Shown piece after piece: positions 46,055 through 59,500 of a DNA stretch of 64,000 nucleotides (within the stretch, counting starts at the first letter, position 1; the number at the start of each line of letters is the position of its first letter). Position numbers and translations under genes: made by a program. The notes beneath the pieces were generated by a model, which ran no database searches, was not told the origin of the DNA, and worked only from the letters and a program-made list of their open reading frames with translations. The stretch is from Salminus brasiliensis (taxonomy: Eukaryota > Chordata > Actinopteri > Characiformes > Bryconidae), in contig NC_132878.1 in NCBI RefSeq assembly GCF_030463535.1, positions 97,837,040 through 97,901,039 on the forward strand, written 5' to 3'.

Positions 46055-48290
46055 ATATGGAGGGAAACTCCACCCATTTTTCAGTCTTTCTGCAGAGTAC
46101 TGAGAGTGCTTTCATGTAAAAGAGTGTAAAGACCAGCCCAGCATATGAAGATAAAGTAACTGATTACACAATTAATCTATTACATGGAGGGAGGCCCTAC
46201 CGTTCTCAGACTTGTGACCTTGGAAGACTGTGATATTGTTGGGAGTTATGATCTCCTGTCTCTTCATAAGCAGCCAGTTAGACAGTCGCTCCACTCTGGT
46301 GCAGTAAAGCTGTTTACATTTCTGAGACTGAGAAAGAAGGGAAAGTAACTTTACTCAGAATTGTGTTTTTTTTAAGTATGAGGGGGACTCCTCTGTCTAA
46401 AGCTTCCCACTTTGGGGATGTCATGTGATAGAGGGAGTTCGTACCTGCAGATAGAAATAAACAGTAAACAGATTGAGGGGGCAGAGCCACAGACCTAAAA
46501 TCTTACACAGTATTTAATCCGTTTCAGCTGCATCTCATTTACTAATGTTTACTAACTCTGTATGGATTGATGACCAAACTGTGATGAAATAGAAAATATG
46601 AATAAACATTTGGACCAGAAAAGGTTAATTAAAAGAAGTCATAATTAGTTACTGCATCCGTTTGTACTTGAACAGTGTTTACACTTTTAAGTAACAAAAT
46701 ATTTTTCCCATTTAAAATGGTTTTGCACTTACGTAAGGTCTTGCTCAAGTTTTGCGCAAGTATGGAGTCTCAGTTCTCTACTGAGATCATTCACAGCAAA
46801 CAATACTCTGTCCTTCTAATTCTTGTAATCTGGTGAGCAACCTAGTTCTTTACCAGGAGCAGCAGGAGAACCTTTCCTCCTCTTGGCCAGAGGGAGGTTA
46901 ATCAGTGCTGGGACAGCAATTAGCAGGGAGGTGCAGGTGTAGAGGAAGGACTGTAAGAAACACAGCTCTAGGGTCAGATAACTCCTGTAAATGTAGGTAG
47001 AAGCATTTAATTGCAGATGGGGAGCCTTGAAGAGCTGTCTTGGAGGGATGGTCGGTTGAAGAATATCCCAGTAGATGGAAATCCAAAGAGCACTGGACTG
47101 GAAAGAGGATATATGATCTTCCTTTCATTTAATTATTTAATTAACAGTTCTTTAAAAATGTATTCAGTTAAAGATAACTGATACCTGTTCAAAACTGTAA
47201 TTGTGATGTAATCCAGAAGTATCGTAATCTGATGACTTTTAGTTACTTTTGAATTACTTGTCTTTTTAAATTCAAATGAAAAACTTAACATTGAAAGTCA
47301 AATAAAACAGTCCATTCTCACATCCTCATGAAACAAATCTCTTGTCTAACACACTAAAAAAAATAAAGGTGCTACTAAGGGTTCTGTGAGTGATGACATA
47401 GAAGAACCACTTTAGGTTCCATAAATAACCATTTCTGTAAAAGAGATGTGTGTGTGAAGAACCTTTTAAAGATTTAAGAAGCCATTGTCAAGGTTCTTCA
47501 CCAATTTAATGTTTTTTTTACACTTACAGGAACCAAACGTGGTTATTTTATGGCACTGCTCAAAGAACCCTTTGTAGCAACATTATTTATATAATTATAT
47601 ATAAAACACCATGAAACGTGAAAATGTCAATTTTCTTACCTTCAAATGTTTCCTTAAATTGTAGTGGCATCATTAGAAGCTGAGAGGTTGTTCACTGCTG
47701 GAAGGTCTAATTTACACTGGGCAGTGATATTATTTTCAATTTCACTTTAAAATGAAATTATTAAAAAAACATCACCCATGACATTCAGCAGTGAATGCAT
47801 TTGTACTGCATAGCATGCTGAAATGGCACCCGTAAGCTTAAGAGACTACACAAGACCACACCAACAGTGGAATTTCACAAGTAAAAGTTCAATCACCTGA
47901 TTTACCTTGTGTTATTATAGAGGTGATCCTGTTCAATCTGTGATGTAATAATCCTATTGTTACAATGTACCTGTAATCTCATTACTCACCTTTTTACTGT
48001 AACTGTAATAGATTAAAATTACTGGTGTGTTTTTCTTTTGCATCCTCATTGTCTAACACCATTATATGTATTCTGTTACTGCCCAACCTTGTTTATAATA
48101 TATATATTAACCAAAGTCACCACTTTAGTATGCATAAAATGTGACAAACCACATGTTTGGTACAGAAAACACAGAAAGACCAAAATAATAATACTAATAA
48201 AAATAGCATTAACTGCTAAAGTTAGCGTGACCACACTCTATGTCTTAGCCCCCCCCACAGAAAAGGATGTGACCAGGGTTGGAAGCATAG
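46055..48290. other. Intergenic between lectins 2 and 3
   Basis: No lectin exon, ORF of note or clear RNA gene found. A segment at 47370-47590 with gaaccactttaggttcc and aggttcttcaccaat is probably a short dispersed inverted repeat. Confidence 0.45.
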
Positions 48291-48295
48291 GCACA

Positions 48296-48301
48296 TTTAT
48301 T
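48296..48301 (-). terminator. Candidate polyadenylation signal of lectin 3
   Basis: AATAAA on the minus strand about 515 nt past the stop, beyond an inserted repeat (48355-48810). This is only a candidate. Confidence 0.3.
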
Positions 48302-48354
48302 TGAAATTCAGTGTTTACAATTCATGTCAAATAAATCTGATCTCCAACAGAGTA

Positions 48355-48810
48355 TCCTGATTGATCTTGGACTCCAGATTCAATCAATCAATCAAGACAT
48401 GTTTGGTATCTGATGTATATTCCTTTTAGTTTTACAACAGGGATGTTAGGCTAACATTTCTAACAAACACTTAAATTAGCGTCCTCATAACATTCCTCTT
48501 TGCAGAGCTGTTCCACTCTCAGACTGGAGAGGCGCAATGGGTGGAGTGATACCAATGGAGTGAAAGTGGTTCTGGTTCCTCCAGCATTCCTCAGCTCTGT
48601 GGAGAAGGTTCTGTTTGTGTTCTGAAGTCAGTCACACCGTCTTCTAAACCAGATCCATATACCAGCTAATGAAGATCTGGAGGAGCTCTGAGAAACATTT
48701 TGGTGACAATCTACGTCCAGTGTTTGTTAGCAGTGTTAGCCTAGCATCTCCCATCTCTCTGTGTCCTGGCTGATCGACTGAACCTGGTCTTCGTGATTGA
48801 GGCCAAGATG
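48355..48810. repeat. Second copy of the long-armed repeat
   Basis: Shares aagacatgtttggtatctga, gttaggctaacatttctaac, aatgaagatctggaggagc and gctgatcgactga with 1130-1860. It abuts the 3' end of lectin 3. Confidence 0.45.
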
Positions 48811-48814
48811 TTCC

Positions 48815-51800
48815 TCAGATCAGAGGAACCCCTTTCACCTCCACCTCACACAGAATGAGATACTCATTCCGTCCTGGAATCACAATGTTGACGTATCGCC
48901 CTTCCATCCCGTTACACTCAAAGGTCATGGTGGGGTGGTTTACATCAATGGACGCGATCACTGCACACCTGATGAGAAAATAAGGGAGATTTTTTATAAC
49001 AGTATTTTATCCCATCAGTGCAGATCTTTTAAAAACTAAACAACGAGAGTGACCTGGGGTTGTTGTTGCCGTTGTTCTCCAGACTGTCTCCTATTCTGAT
49101 TTCAGCTCCATTCAGCCTTGTAGGTACAGCATTCAGGGAGTTGGTGACGGTGATGGAAAACACTTTGTGTCGTTTCAGCTGGTCCAGTCTCCACCAGGGA
49201 CTGAGCTCATTGTCAGTGTGGGAGCAGGAACCGTGAGCGTAGATACCATCCCGGTTTCCATCAATGGCATTTGATGGAAAATAATTCCCATACAGGCTGG
49301 ACTGTGTGGCTCTTCCTTTCAGTGCTACATTCTCTCCTACACAGGAAACAGATCATCCAATAATAGATCAGTTCTGTAGATTTCCCTAGTGCAGTACACT
49401 CATCATCCACTTTATTAGAAACCCCTCTCTTGTAGCTCCACCTTGATGCACAGTCATTAGTGATGATCATCAGCCTTAGAGCCTTGAATCTCAGTGGAAA
49501 TAGAGCTCTATATACTTCAAAACTAATCATGGTACTTCCATCAGCAGCCGGATCACCAATAAACCCCAGTGACCCAGTTCCACTGACAGCAAGACATGCC
49601 CATGCCCAGGCCTCCACCATGTTTGAGGGGTAATGTGGTATGCTTCAATCATGAGCCCTTCATTTCTTCTTCTATCTACAGTTCACTAAACTACGTTTAC
49701 AGTTTTTAAAGGTCCTCAAATGGTTTGAAGCTATGCTGAGATAATGCTGACAAAGATGACAAATGGCAGACTTGATTGGTTTGAGAGAACTGTAGTATAA
49801 GTATAAGGTTTAATTGGTCAGAATGAGTCAGTAAGCACTCTTGTGATGAATGCAGTGGGAGTCATTCCTTCTCACCATCTGGAGTGGGATAGCCATAGAC
49901 CTCGACCTCACAGAGAGTCAGGAGACGGTTTTCTGCAGGGATCACCACGTTAACGTAACGACCTGAGAGGCCTTTCTCAAAGTTGAAGGTCATGGATTGT
50001 CCTGCAGGGATGGTGGAGATCACCCCAGCCCTGGAGAGGAAATAACCGGGTGTTTTGTGGAGTGTGTTGTGTACTGAGAAATGTAATAAATCACACAGGT
50101 GGAGAAACATCTTCAGAAAACCTTGTAGAAATGTAGAACAAATTCAAACATCTAGTAAATGCTGGCAACAATTACAATCACCAGAAGTTCTCTCACCAGG
50201 GATTGCTGTTCCCGTTGTCCAGTAAGGAGTTTCCGATGTGTATCTCAGCTCCGTTGATCCTCTCTGGTACAGCATCTCCTCTGTTAGTGATGGTGATGGA
50301 GGTCACTGTGTACTCGTCCAGCAGGTCCACCCTCCACCAGGGGTTTTTCTGCAACTCAGTGGCGGTGCAAGACCCATGGTTGTAGTTTGAATCAGTGTTT
50401 CCATCTATAGCGTTGTAGGCATGACCGTACGGTGCCCAGGGGTTATTAACCAAGATGGACTGAGTGGCTTTTCCATAGAGAGCGAGATTTTTAGCTGGAA
50501 TGAACAGAGCAGTGCAGATTCTGTCAGTTTTAAACAAACACATTCTCTCATCATTCTGTCATCTGTGAGTTCTGTAAAGGGTCAGGTTATTTATTTAAGG
50601 TTACTTTTATTATAGACTTATCATGATCTTGAATTGTTTTAGAAATTCTGTAAATAATTTCAGAGCTGAGAAAACACTTTTTTAATGTAGCATATACTGG
50701 GTTTCCATTAATAATAAAATCTGTGGTAAATCAGTGGTAATCAGGTAACTTGTTAAATAGTACGTCAATAAGATTTATTTCTAAATCACATTTAGAATGA
50801 CTTTTTACCAAAGGGCTGTATAAAGAATCAGTACAATAAACACATGATATAGAACAAAACAAACACAACATTACACTGATAGATCAGTCAATTCAATTAA
50901 ATGTTATTTATAGAGTTTTTTTTTTTTACAAGAAATGTCACAAAGCAGCTTCACAAAGATCCAGGCCTCTTTTGAGTGGCAACAATGGCAAGATAAGTAA
51001 CCTAGAGAGGAACCAACACTCAAAAGAGGAACCTGTCCTCCTCAGGTCGACACGGGATCAGAATAAACAGCAAAACAGGAATAAAAACAACAATAAAACT
51101 GAACTGAATTAAGAGAAATAAAATGATAAATGTGGCATCAATCCTGTCATGGCGTGTGCGGCCAGACACAGACTGGATGAACACTCGCAGAGATGGAGCT
51201 AAGCAAAGTTTTATTTCAACACAGCAGAGAAACAAAAGAGGGTGCAATGAAAACAATGAGCAGCAAACTAATGCCCAAAATGGGAAATCAAACAGAACGT
51301 GACAAACCAAATGGTGAAAACAGCAAACTTGGGACTGGGAGGAGCTGGGAGTGACAGGGGATGAGCAGGAGATAACAGCAATGTAGGGACTGGGACAAAC
51401 GAAACAAGCCTAGCTTGGGATGCAGGGAAAACTAGAACTGAGAACCAGAGCTGTGCTCTGTGAAAACAAAAGGGTTTGCCGGAGAACCAGCTGCCTGGCC
51501 AGATAACAGGGCAAGCCGTTGAGTATGAGTATGCCGTAACTACCTCGTGAACTAGAAGGGACGTAACGCGCTTGCCTCTAGAACCAGACTTAGAGATAAC
51601 TCAAACCAGATCCGAATACCAGCCAACATGAACACGCCACGATCACGTGGAGGACGGCGGAGAGTAGCAGAAAGAGAGCTATTTAAATGCTCCCAGTCCC
51701 AGGTGCAACACATGAACATAAATCAAACACAAATCATCAGGTATATGAAGAGAATATCTTGCAATGAATTAGTAGCACAAAAAAATACTGAAACACTGCA

Positions 51801-54676
51801 GATTTTACAAGTTTTCCCTCCTACAAAGAATGGAGAGGTTGTAGATACATGTTAACTGTGAGAGACAGAATCTAAAAAAATATTTTTAAATGACATGATT
51901 TTTAAATAATTACATTGCATGAATGCTTGACAATGCATTGACAAAACAATGCATTATTGCTTGAAACAAGTATTTGATACAATAGACAAACAGGATTGAA
52001 TATTTGGTACAGAAAGCTTTGTTTGCAATTACAGAGGTCAGACTTTTTCTGTAGCTCTTGACCAAGTTTGCACAAACTGCCGAAGGGATTTTGACCCACT
52101 CCTCCATACAGATCTTCCCCAGATCTTTCAGGTTTCTGAGTTTTAGCTCCCTCCAAAGATTTTCTATTGGGTTCAGGTCTTGCGACTGGGTAGGCCACTC
52201 CAGGACCTTGAAATCATGGGGTTGTACTTATCCTTCTTCTTCCTCCAAACATGGCGAGTGGAATTGATACCAAAAAGGTCAATGTGGCTTTCTAGATTGT
52301 TTTAGGCTCTGTCTCTCATAAGATGAGATAGTCCTTTATTAGTCCCGCAGTGGGGAAATTCTCAAAAGGCAGGATGGAGAATGCGGGCATATTCATAGTT
52401 AAAATGACAGACCTCTTACATTCTTTGTAGGTGGAAAAAAACAAAATCGGCAGTGTATCAAATACTTATTTTCCCCACTGTAGTTATTATATTCTTTACA
52501 GCACACATCTGACTCTCTCATTCTTCAGAGAAAATAGCAAATCTGTTTGGATTTTATAAAGAAATATGCTTACAATTGGTTTAATAGTCCACATCAATGT
52601 TTAGTAAATAGGTATTTTTGTAAATATTGGTAAAATAGGATTGACAGTGTTTAAAAAGAGTTGACAAGATTGGGTTATATGGCATTTATCAAAGCAGTTC
52701 ATTAAGTTAATTTTCCTTTAAGTTTATTCCAATGCAATTTTGTAGTTTTTAAATATTTTAAGAGGTATGCATAGCATTAAAACTTATAAAAGTCTCTAAA
52801 AATATGAATAATGCTTATAACTGGTGGAAGTTGAGAATAAACTACCTCTCCCAATAGTTTAGTGACAAAGGGCGATTTGAAAATTGGTTATGAATACTTA
52901 GTTACTGAGTAACTGTAGCATCAAGTGTGGTGGAACTGCTGTAAAGACAAGAGTCTTGGAGACTCTGACATTCATCAAAAACAAAGCACATGAGAGCCCA
53001 AAGGACAGAAGCATGCATCCATCATTTCTACATAACATTTGAGGGGGTGGGGCTTTCTGGGAAAATAAGCATTTTTGGTAAGAGCTGTGTTTTGTCATCC
53101 TCGCCCTGGGCCTCTTTGTACTTCCCCATTTACCCAGACATAACATACACCAGTACTCTGTTACTGGATAAGTTCCTGGAATATGGAAGAACTTTTATAC
53201 TTAGCAGTTGCTTAACTAGCACTCAGTGGTCCTCTTTAGCTCTAAGCTCTACCAGCAGCAGCAGGTCTGGAGCTCTGCAGTTATTGAGTCAGTTGGAGGC
53301 TTTTCTGCACTCTGCTCTGAGCTCAGCACTCGGCCCTGACCCCGCTCTGTAACTTTACGTGGTCTGACAGGCACTCGGTGGCTGAGCTGCTCTCTGTGAG
53401 CTGTTCCTCCTAAACTCTTCCACTGTTCAATAATAACACCACTCACAGCTGATGGAGGAAGATCTAGGAGGGAAGGTCTAAATTTCACCAGCTGACTTGT
53501 TGTTGTTGGTGCAGCGGTGTCTCCTATTACATACAGTACCACGCTGGAGTTTAGTGAGCTCTTTAGAACCTCCCATTCTTTCACTGATGTGTGGAAGAAA
53601 GGCAGACTGCAGGGCTACAGACTTGATTTTATACACCTGTGGCAATGGGACAACTGAATTTAGTGATTAAGAGGTGTCCCAATACTTTTGTCTATTATAT
53701 GTACACAATATAGTGTATATATAAAGTTATCAGAAAACAGTTTACAGATTACTTGGAATTATATTACTGATCATCTGGCAATTATACATTTTCCCTTAAC
53801 CAATGCTATGTTTTTGTTAAGCTGTAGTGTAAATACTGCTTGTTTGAAAAAGTCTTGGTAATATTAAAGAGAGCAGTGGGTGAATGACACCAAGAGGTGA
53901 GGTTGTTGGCTTTTTTCTAAATATTATATCTGTTCATTCTAACATTTGAAGCATCCCCAAACTCTCCTAAACCACTGGGCACGGCTTGGAAGGTAGAAAA
54001 TCCAGCTCTAAGGATGTAATATGGGATTTGATAGTTTCAATCTTACGTTTAAAAAGTGGTAGAATTCTCACACTGCCATGAGGATAATATTCAAACCCAA
54101 GTGAAGGTTGAAGCAGAGCATTAAAAGTGCCAAACAAAACTTTAGGTCTGTCACAGTTTTTAACTATAATGCACAATCAGTATACTTACCTAGTGGATTT
54201 AACAGATAGTTAAGTAGCTAAGCAACTTTTAAAAAAGGTTATATGTAGTCTTCTACAAGCCTGAGTAATTTTCTCATTGGCTGAATTTAACTGAACTCTA
54301 GGTTTGATAAGGGCAACAGTATCAAGAACAGCTGAACAATTGGGATGAGCAAAACCATTTACAAAAAATCACTAGCTGTGCATGAACTGACATACATAGA
54401 CAAACAACATTAAATCAGGAACAGGGAAGTGCCCAGTAAAAGCTGAGCTAAGCACAACTGCTCTATAATCAGAGATCCTAGCCTCTTCAACATCCAATGT
54501 GTCAATATCAAAACTAGTAACCAATCAAGTCAAAAACCGTGCACATGGGTAGGCCCACAAATATTGCATATTTGTAACCATATATGATAAAACTGAGGTT
54601 TACCTTTCATAGACGAAGCATCAGTGAAAGCAGCCACTGTGATCACTCCTAGCAGGTAAAACAGGTAATGATCCAT
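48815..54676 (-). CDS. F-type lectin 3 (tandem-domain fucolectin), 320 aa, intact
   Basis: Same architecture and exon sizes as lectin 2. Exons: 54676-54604 (signal peptide [17 protein letters not shown]), 50494-50197 and 50030-49876 (domain 1), 49336-49054 and 48968-48815 (domain 2, ending GVPLI, TGA). The frame is open throughout. The donor of exon 4 is the weak GTCACT. Intron 1 is about 4.1 kb, against about 0.4 kb in lectin 2. It carries LTR-like, Tc1-like and MITE insertions. Domain 1 keeps RGDAVPER but has Ala in place of the binding His. Domain 2 has the His (SCSHTDNEL) but reads NSLNAVPTR, so both the first Arg and the Asp of RxDx4R are changed. Exon 2 is nearly identical to that of lectins 2 and 4. 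Confidence 0.92.
50870..51045 (-). repeat. SINE-like repeat (inverted copy) in lectin 3 intron 1
   Basis: Contains the complement of the AAAGCTGCTTTGTGA tail motif and of the ttgccattgttgccactca segment, related to 35060-35205. A T-run lies at about 50919-50930. Confidence 0.5.
51130..51725. repeat. LTR-like interspersed repeat, copy 1
   Basis: Shares gaaccagacttagagataac, gaataccagccaac and atgctcccagtcccaggtgc with 61555-61780. It begins near tgtcatggcgtgtgcggcc. It could be a solo LTR, but no target duplication was confirmed. Confidence 0.45.
51780..52485 (-). mobile_element. Tc1/mariner-like relic with long inverted ends
   Basis: On the minus strand, 52110-51960 encodes [15 protein letters not shown] and [15 protein letters not shown], the C-terminus of a fish Tc1-like transposase. 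The right end (52410-52485, ctacaaagaatg-type and caaatacttattttcccc) is repeated inverted around 51780-51840. A foreign segment, agtcctttattagtcccgc (52315-52385), looks like a retroposon tail inserted within. It lies in lectin 3 intron 1. Confidence 0.7.
53200..53715. mobile_element. Second MITE family (gtgtcccaatacttttgtc end)
   Basis: About 500 bp in lectin 3 intron 1, with tctaccagcagcagcaggt, caggcactcggtggctgag, tgttcctcctaaactcttcc and the terminal aggtgtcccaatacttttg. No coding capacity. Body unlike the other MITE family. Confidence 0.55.
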
Positions 54677-54756
54677 TTCTCTACAAACAGATCAAATAGA
54701 GTTGTTTCTCGGATGTGATCAGATTCACTGAAGCTCGCCTTGTGTCAGGCAGAGCT

Positions 54757-54762
54757 TTATAG
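54757..54762 (-). promoter_or_regulatory. TATA box of lectin 3
   Basis: TATAAA on the minus strand (in CTTCTATAAAGCTC), about 80 bases upstream of the ATG. The leader downstream resembles that of lectin 2 but lacks the donor and most of the leader intron, so the 5' UTR may be continuous with the signal-peptide exon. Confidence 0.5.
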
Positions 54763-54769
54763 AAGGCTT

Positions 54770-56450
54770 AAAAGGGGGAACTCCACCAATTTAGGCTAAA
54801 GGTTGACCTCACTAGAATGCCTTAGGCTCCATAAACAACATTTTATCATGATAACTTGTGAGAATGAACTTATCAACAATTGCAGTAAGAGAACCCATAC
54901 CCTTCCTGATCAGGAGGAGGTTAATCAATGCAAGTGTGAGACACGCCCACTACATAACATTCCATTTCCATACATGTCCACTTCATAAAAGGCCCACTCG
55001 GTCATTCTAATGGTCAGCTTTAGAAAAGTCAGTCGATGAAGAAGTAAAGCTGTCATTGCCAGAGGCTTATCTGTGGACTTTTGAGTTACAGTTCGACTTG
55101 AAGTGATTGTTGTGAAATTACATTTTGGGAGGAGGAATATGTTTGAAGCCCCTCCTCCCTATCTAAATACTGATAAATACCATCTCTATCTTGTTCACGT
55201 GTCAATAACAAAGTCCGCGCAACCCTCCACCACCCAGTCACCTCCTTTTTAACTCTGTCATCTCTCAATCCTGGTTCCACTGATCAGAGAGGGTGGCCGG
55301 TTTCCCACCACAAGCAGGATCCACCTCCAGCCCAACTGTCCAGTCTCCAGTCTTCTACCAAATCATTATAAACTGAAGGCATGGTCTGAACTGGCAGACA
55401 CATTTTTATTAAGAACTGAATTATTTTATTTGAGATAGGATGCACATATCTGTACTTTACTTGACAGGAAGTCAGTAAAGAAGACTTTTAGTATTACTTT
55501 TACTTTTCTACTTTTAGTACATTTAGGCAAAGAAAACTTCAACTTTCAACTTTCAAAAGTATGTTTAAAGTGGAGTATTTGTACTGGTAGTACAGTAGTA
55601 GTGAGACTGAACTTATCAGAGTGCTCTTAATATGGAGAGAAGAAAATGAGGAAAGGGCTCAATTCAGGTTGAATGGACTATGTAAAGTATTACAGTTGGT
55701 CTTGGGACAAATTCTCAAGAAATTTCTGTATTAAAAGAAAAAAAAAGTCAATTAATGTTGACACATGCATTCATTGGCTGATGTACTGATTAGAACATCT
55801 GATGTTTCTTTTGTAATGACTCAACTCATTATAGTGTCCTAGAGGAGCAACTGCTCCATTTAACTGAGGTCTTTCGGGAATGCCTGCATAGAAGGGGACA
55901 TTTAAAAGGGGTAGATGTGAAAGTAGGACTATGCACAACAGTGTTGCTTTGATAAGGAAGTTACCCTAAAGCTGCTTGTTGCTTGTTGTTGCAGGATAAA
56001 GAGCATGTGTATAGAAATAGCTGTTGGTGCATTTATCTCATTTATAAAACATTCATAAACTCTCTAAAGAGTCTTTCATGTTCACAGTTTATTACAATGA
56101 GGAAATATGGGTAATCAGTAATTATCAGTAGTTATCAGCAACAAGGAAGAAAAGATAAGTAAAAAAATGGAAAGATGCACGGTTCTAAGACCCCTCCTGT
56201 TATCGAACTTATTACAGAATAGTTTTATAACTCATTTTGTGACCATAAATACAAGCTTGTTTCATTCGTCAGGCTCAAACAATGCTCTGTGGGCTTCTCT
56301 GAGAGCTTCTGCAGCTTCACTTAAAGGTGAGTCTCAGATTTCTGATGTGTTCATAGTACTTGTGCCTGAAAATAGTTTTATAAACTTGGCAATTATTATA
56401 AATATTTATAATAAAAATATTATAAATATAAAGTGTAACAAAACAACAAC

Positions 56451-56485
<35 letters not shown>

Positions 56486-56560
56486 GGTCCATTTATTTAT
56501 GCACAATTAAAATATTGGACAAAAATGACATTCATGTGTATTCATTTTTTTTTATTTTTT
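54770..56560. other. Intergenic between divergent lectins 3 and 4
   Basis: Head-to-head spacer. No TATA-like promoter for lectin 4 as clear as those of the other lectins. A possible untranslated exon ends at the cttaaag|gtgagtc donor near 56326. Confidence 0.35.
56448..56484. repeat. (AAT)n microsatellite 5' of lectin 4
   Basis: About twelve AAT units about 90 bases upstream of the lectin 4 start codon. Confidence 0.9.
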
Positions 56561-56569
56561 TTTAGAAAA

Positions 56570-59500
56570 ATGGATCATTACATATTTTACATGTTTGGGA
56601 TCATTGCAGTGACTGGTTTCATTGACGCCACTTCCATAAAAGGTAATAAAACATACATTTACATACAAGCATTTATTGTACATATTGCACAATATAAACA
56701 GAGTAAGACTTTTTATGGTTATGGTTGTGACTCATTGTTATGAGTATGGTTTCATACTGGGTGGTTATTAATGTCCAATTTTGCAATAAAGTATTACTTC
56801 ATATCATGATGTCAAAATCAAATTCAAGGAATGACATGCCACTGTTCATTCCAGTCCGAAACACATGTAATGACCAGTGCAGCGTGTGTCGGTGTGTAGC
56901 TGACCACTTGACCAAGCTCGTCTGTCATTTATCATGTATTACTGTAAGAAGCTTTGAGGAGCTTTGGACGGTTCTAGTTTGTGTCAAGTCGTCTTCTATG
57001 AATGTGTATCTATTCTTTATATAAACGAAATAGGTTTAGGGGTACATTAAGAGTAGGTAAGCATGGGTATTTTGTATATTATACATTTTAAAGTGAGAGA
57101 GATATTTTGCCACCCTGGCCTTTAAAGGGTGTTTGTAAGCTCTCTAGTCAGAAACTCTTAGAGCTTAAATAATACAGATAATCTTATACTATTATTACTA
57201 TTATTATTATAGATTGTCATATAGCTTCAAGTGTTCTCTTAAAATACGCAGGAGAGACGTTACAAGTCCATGTATGAATGAACAAGTAAATGATATGCTA
57301 TGATACCAGGCTTATTACGGTTAAATAGTCCAACTAGTGGAATATTGCCAACGTGAGGACGAGTCACTGATTTGCATTCTCTCTGCGTGCTTCATGCCTT
57401 ACAGCCTGTTACTCGCCATAAAGCTCTCTACTCTCTGGGTTAGGGTGGAAGTTTACTACCTCCAAAGTGTTACACAAGTTCTTTAGTGTAACAGGATAAA
57501 AAGGGTGGTATATTTACATTTAAGGCCTTAAGGCATTATAGTGCTTTGATATTTACCCAAGAAAAACCTCAGCTAGTTTAAATAGACTAATAATTCAAAG
57601 ATCCTCTAATCTTAGACTCACAAGTCAATAAAGTGACCACTCTACTATTCGCCCAAGTACTCTCAGAAGAGGAGGGTCTTCAGTCTGGGTTTCAGACAGC
57701 GAGCGTTGGACTCTGCTGTTTGGACACCCAGGGGAAGTTCATCCCACCACTTCGGTGCAGGACAGATAAAAGTCTGGACGCTCGTCTTCCGTGGATGTTA
57801 AAGGACGGTGGGTCGAGTCGAGCCGTACTCGAAGATGCTCTTCGTGCTGATCGGCTTTTGACCATCGCCATCAAGTACGGAGGTGCTGGCTGGTCCAGTC
57901 AGGGGTTTGAATCTGATGACCTGGGCAGCAGCTACAGGAAGCCAGTGAAGAGAGAACGCAGCAGAGGAGGAGCTGAACATGGCTGAATTTAGATATATCA
58001 ACACTGTGATTCCAAGGAGAAACGAGGATCTCTCACAGTGTGAGGAGGAATCCAATCTAAACTGAATTCAGATTAAATCATGCAAGTCTTGAAGTTCAGC
58101 AGTGAATCATAGAACCAGGTTCCTTTGAAATGTGTAAGGAATTTCCATAGACTCTATTTACAGTGTGCTGTGGCTGAGTAATGGCAGCAATTATCAAATA
58201 TCAAAAATCAATTGTTTTGGTTACACTGTAAAAAAGATTAGATTAAAATGTTGTGTATATTGATACATTCTCTTAACTTTAAAGCTCAATTCACTCCATT
58301 TTAATGCAACCTGTAAACAAAGTTAAAAACCCTTTTTATCCATTGTAAGATTAAATAATGGTTTTATAAAACAGTAGTTTCTGTACAAAATGTGTCCTTA
58401 ACACTTCAGTCAAGCTTGAATCTACTTCAATTCAAAAACTTTTATTTTTTATTAAAAGATAGTGGTATTCAGAATTCAGCTTAAATATTTGATGCACCCA
58501 GTTTATGCAACTTAACCCTGAATAAATGTTGAATTGGATTATGAAATAAATGGTCAGAAACCTTTCGAAAAACCGGCCTCAGATGATCAGTGATATAAAT
58601 CCAAGTAATCTATGAGCTCTTTCTGATTAGTATGCTTTGTACTTTGTGTTGTACACTGAGTGCTTGTTAAGTAACTACATGAAATGTGAGTTCATAACAT
58701 TCCAGGAACAGATTTGTGGTCTATGCTACGTCTGGATAAATGTGGAAGTACAAAGGCCCATGGCAAGAGTGACAAAACACAGCGCTTACCAAAATTCTTT
58801 GCACATCTGTCTCAGAAAGCCACGCCCCCTCAAATGTTATGTATAGATGCTGGATGTATGGTTCTGTCCTTGATGCTGATTCTTCAGGTCTCCTGTCTTT
58901 ACAGCTGTTCCACCACACTTGATGCTACAGTTACTCAGAACTTAACTGTACTTTAATTAACCAATTTCCAACATATAATTTGTCACTAAACTATTGGAAG
59001 TTTATTCTCAGCTTCCACCATTTCTAAGCATTACTAATATTTTTGAGTCTTTTTTAGATTTTTAAAGCACTTACTGGCTATGTGCCATCGTACATCACAG
59101 CAATGCTCATTAAAAAATAACAGAAATCAGCGTTATGAGAATAACCTAAAATAACTAAACTGAACACTAATTTACCACATATTTTTATCATTAATGGAAA
59201 CATGATCTATGCTGCAACAAAATAATCTGTGTGAATTTGTGTTTTCTTATTGCATTGATTTACAGAACTGTTATATTTCTGAAAAACAACAAAGTATTTA
59301 AAGAATTCACAATCCAAAAATAAAGTCTGCATTAAAATGAAATGTATGATAAGAATAACCTGAAATAACTGACCTGACCCTTCACAGAACTCACAGATGA
59401 CTCAGTGACGCTTTTGTGTTTGTTTAAAACTGACCAAATCTGCACTGCTCTGTTCATTCCAGCTAAAAATCTTGCTCTCTATGGAAAAGCCACTCAGTCC

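Noticed and set aside
50203..50385. Small conserved ORF antisense to lectin exon 2, seen in three copies
   Set aside because: Its conservation is a by-product of the near-identical lectin exon on the other strand.
57633..57986. 117-codon ORF in lectin 4 intron 1
   Set aside because: It lies in a dispersed repeat also present at 36232-36560, with no start or splice support.
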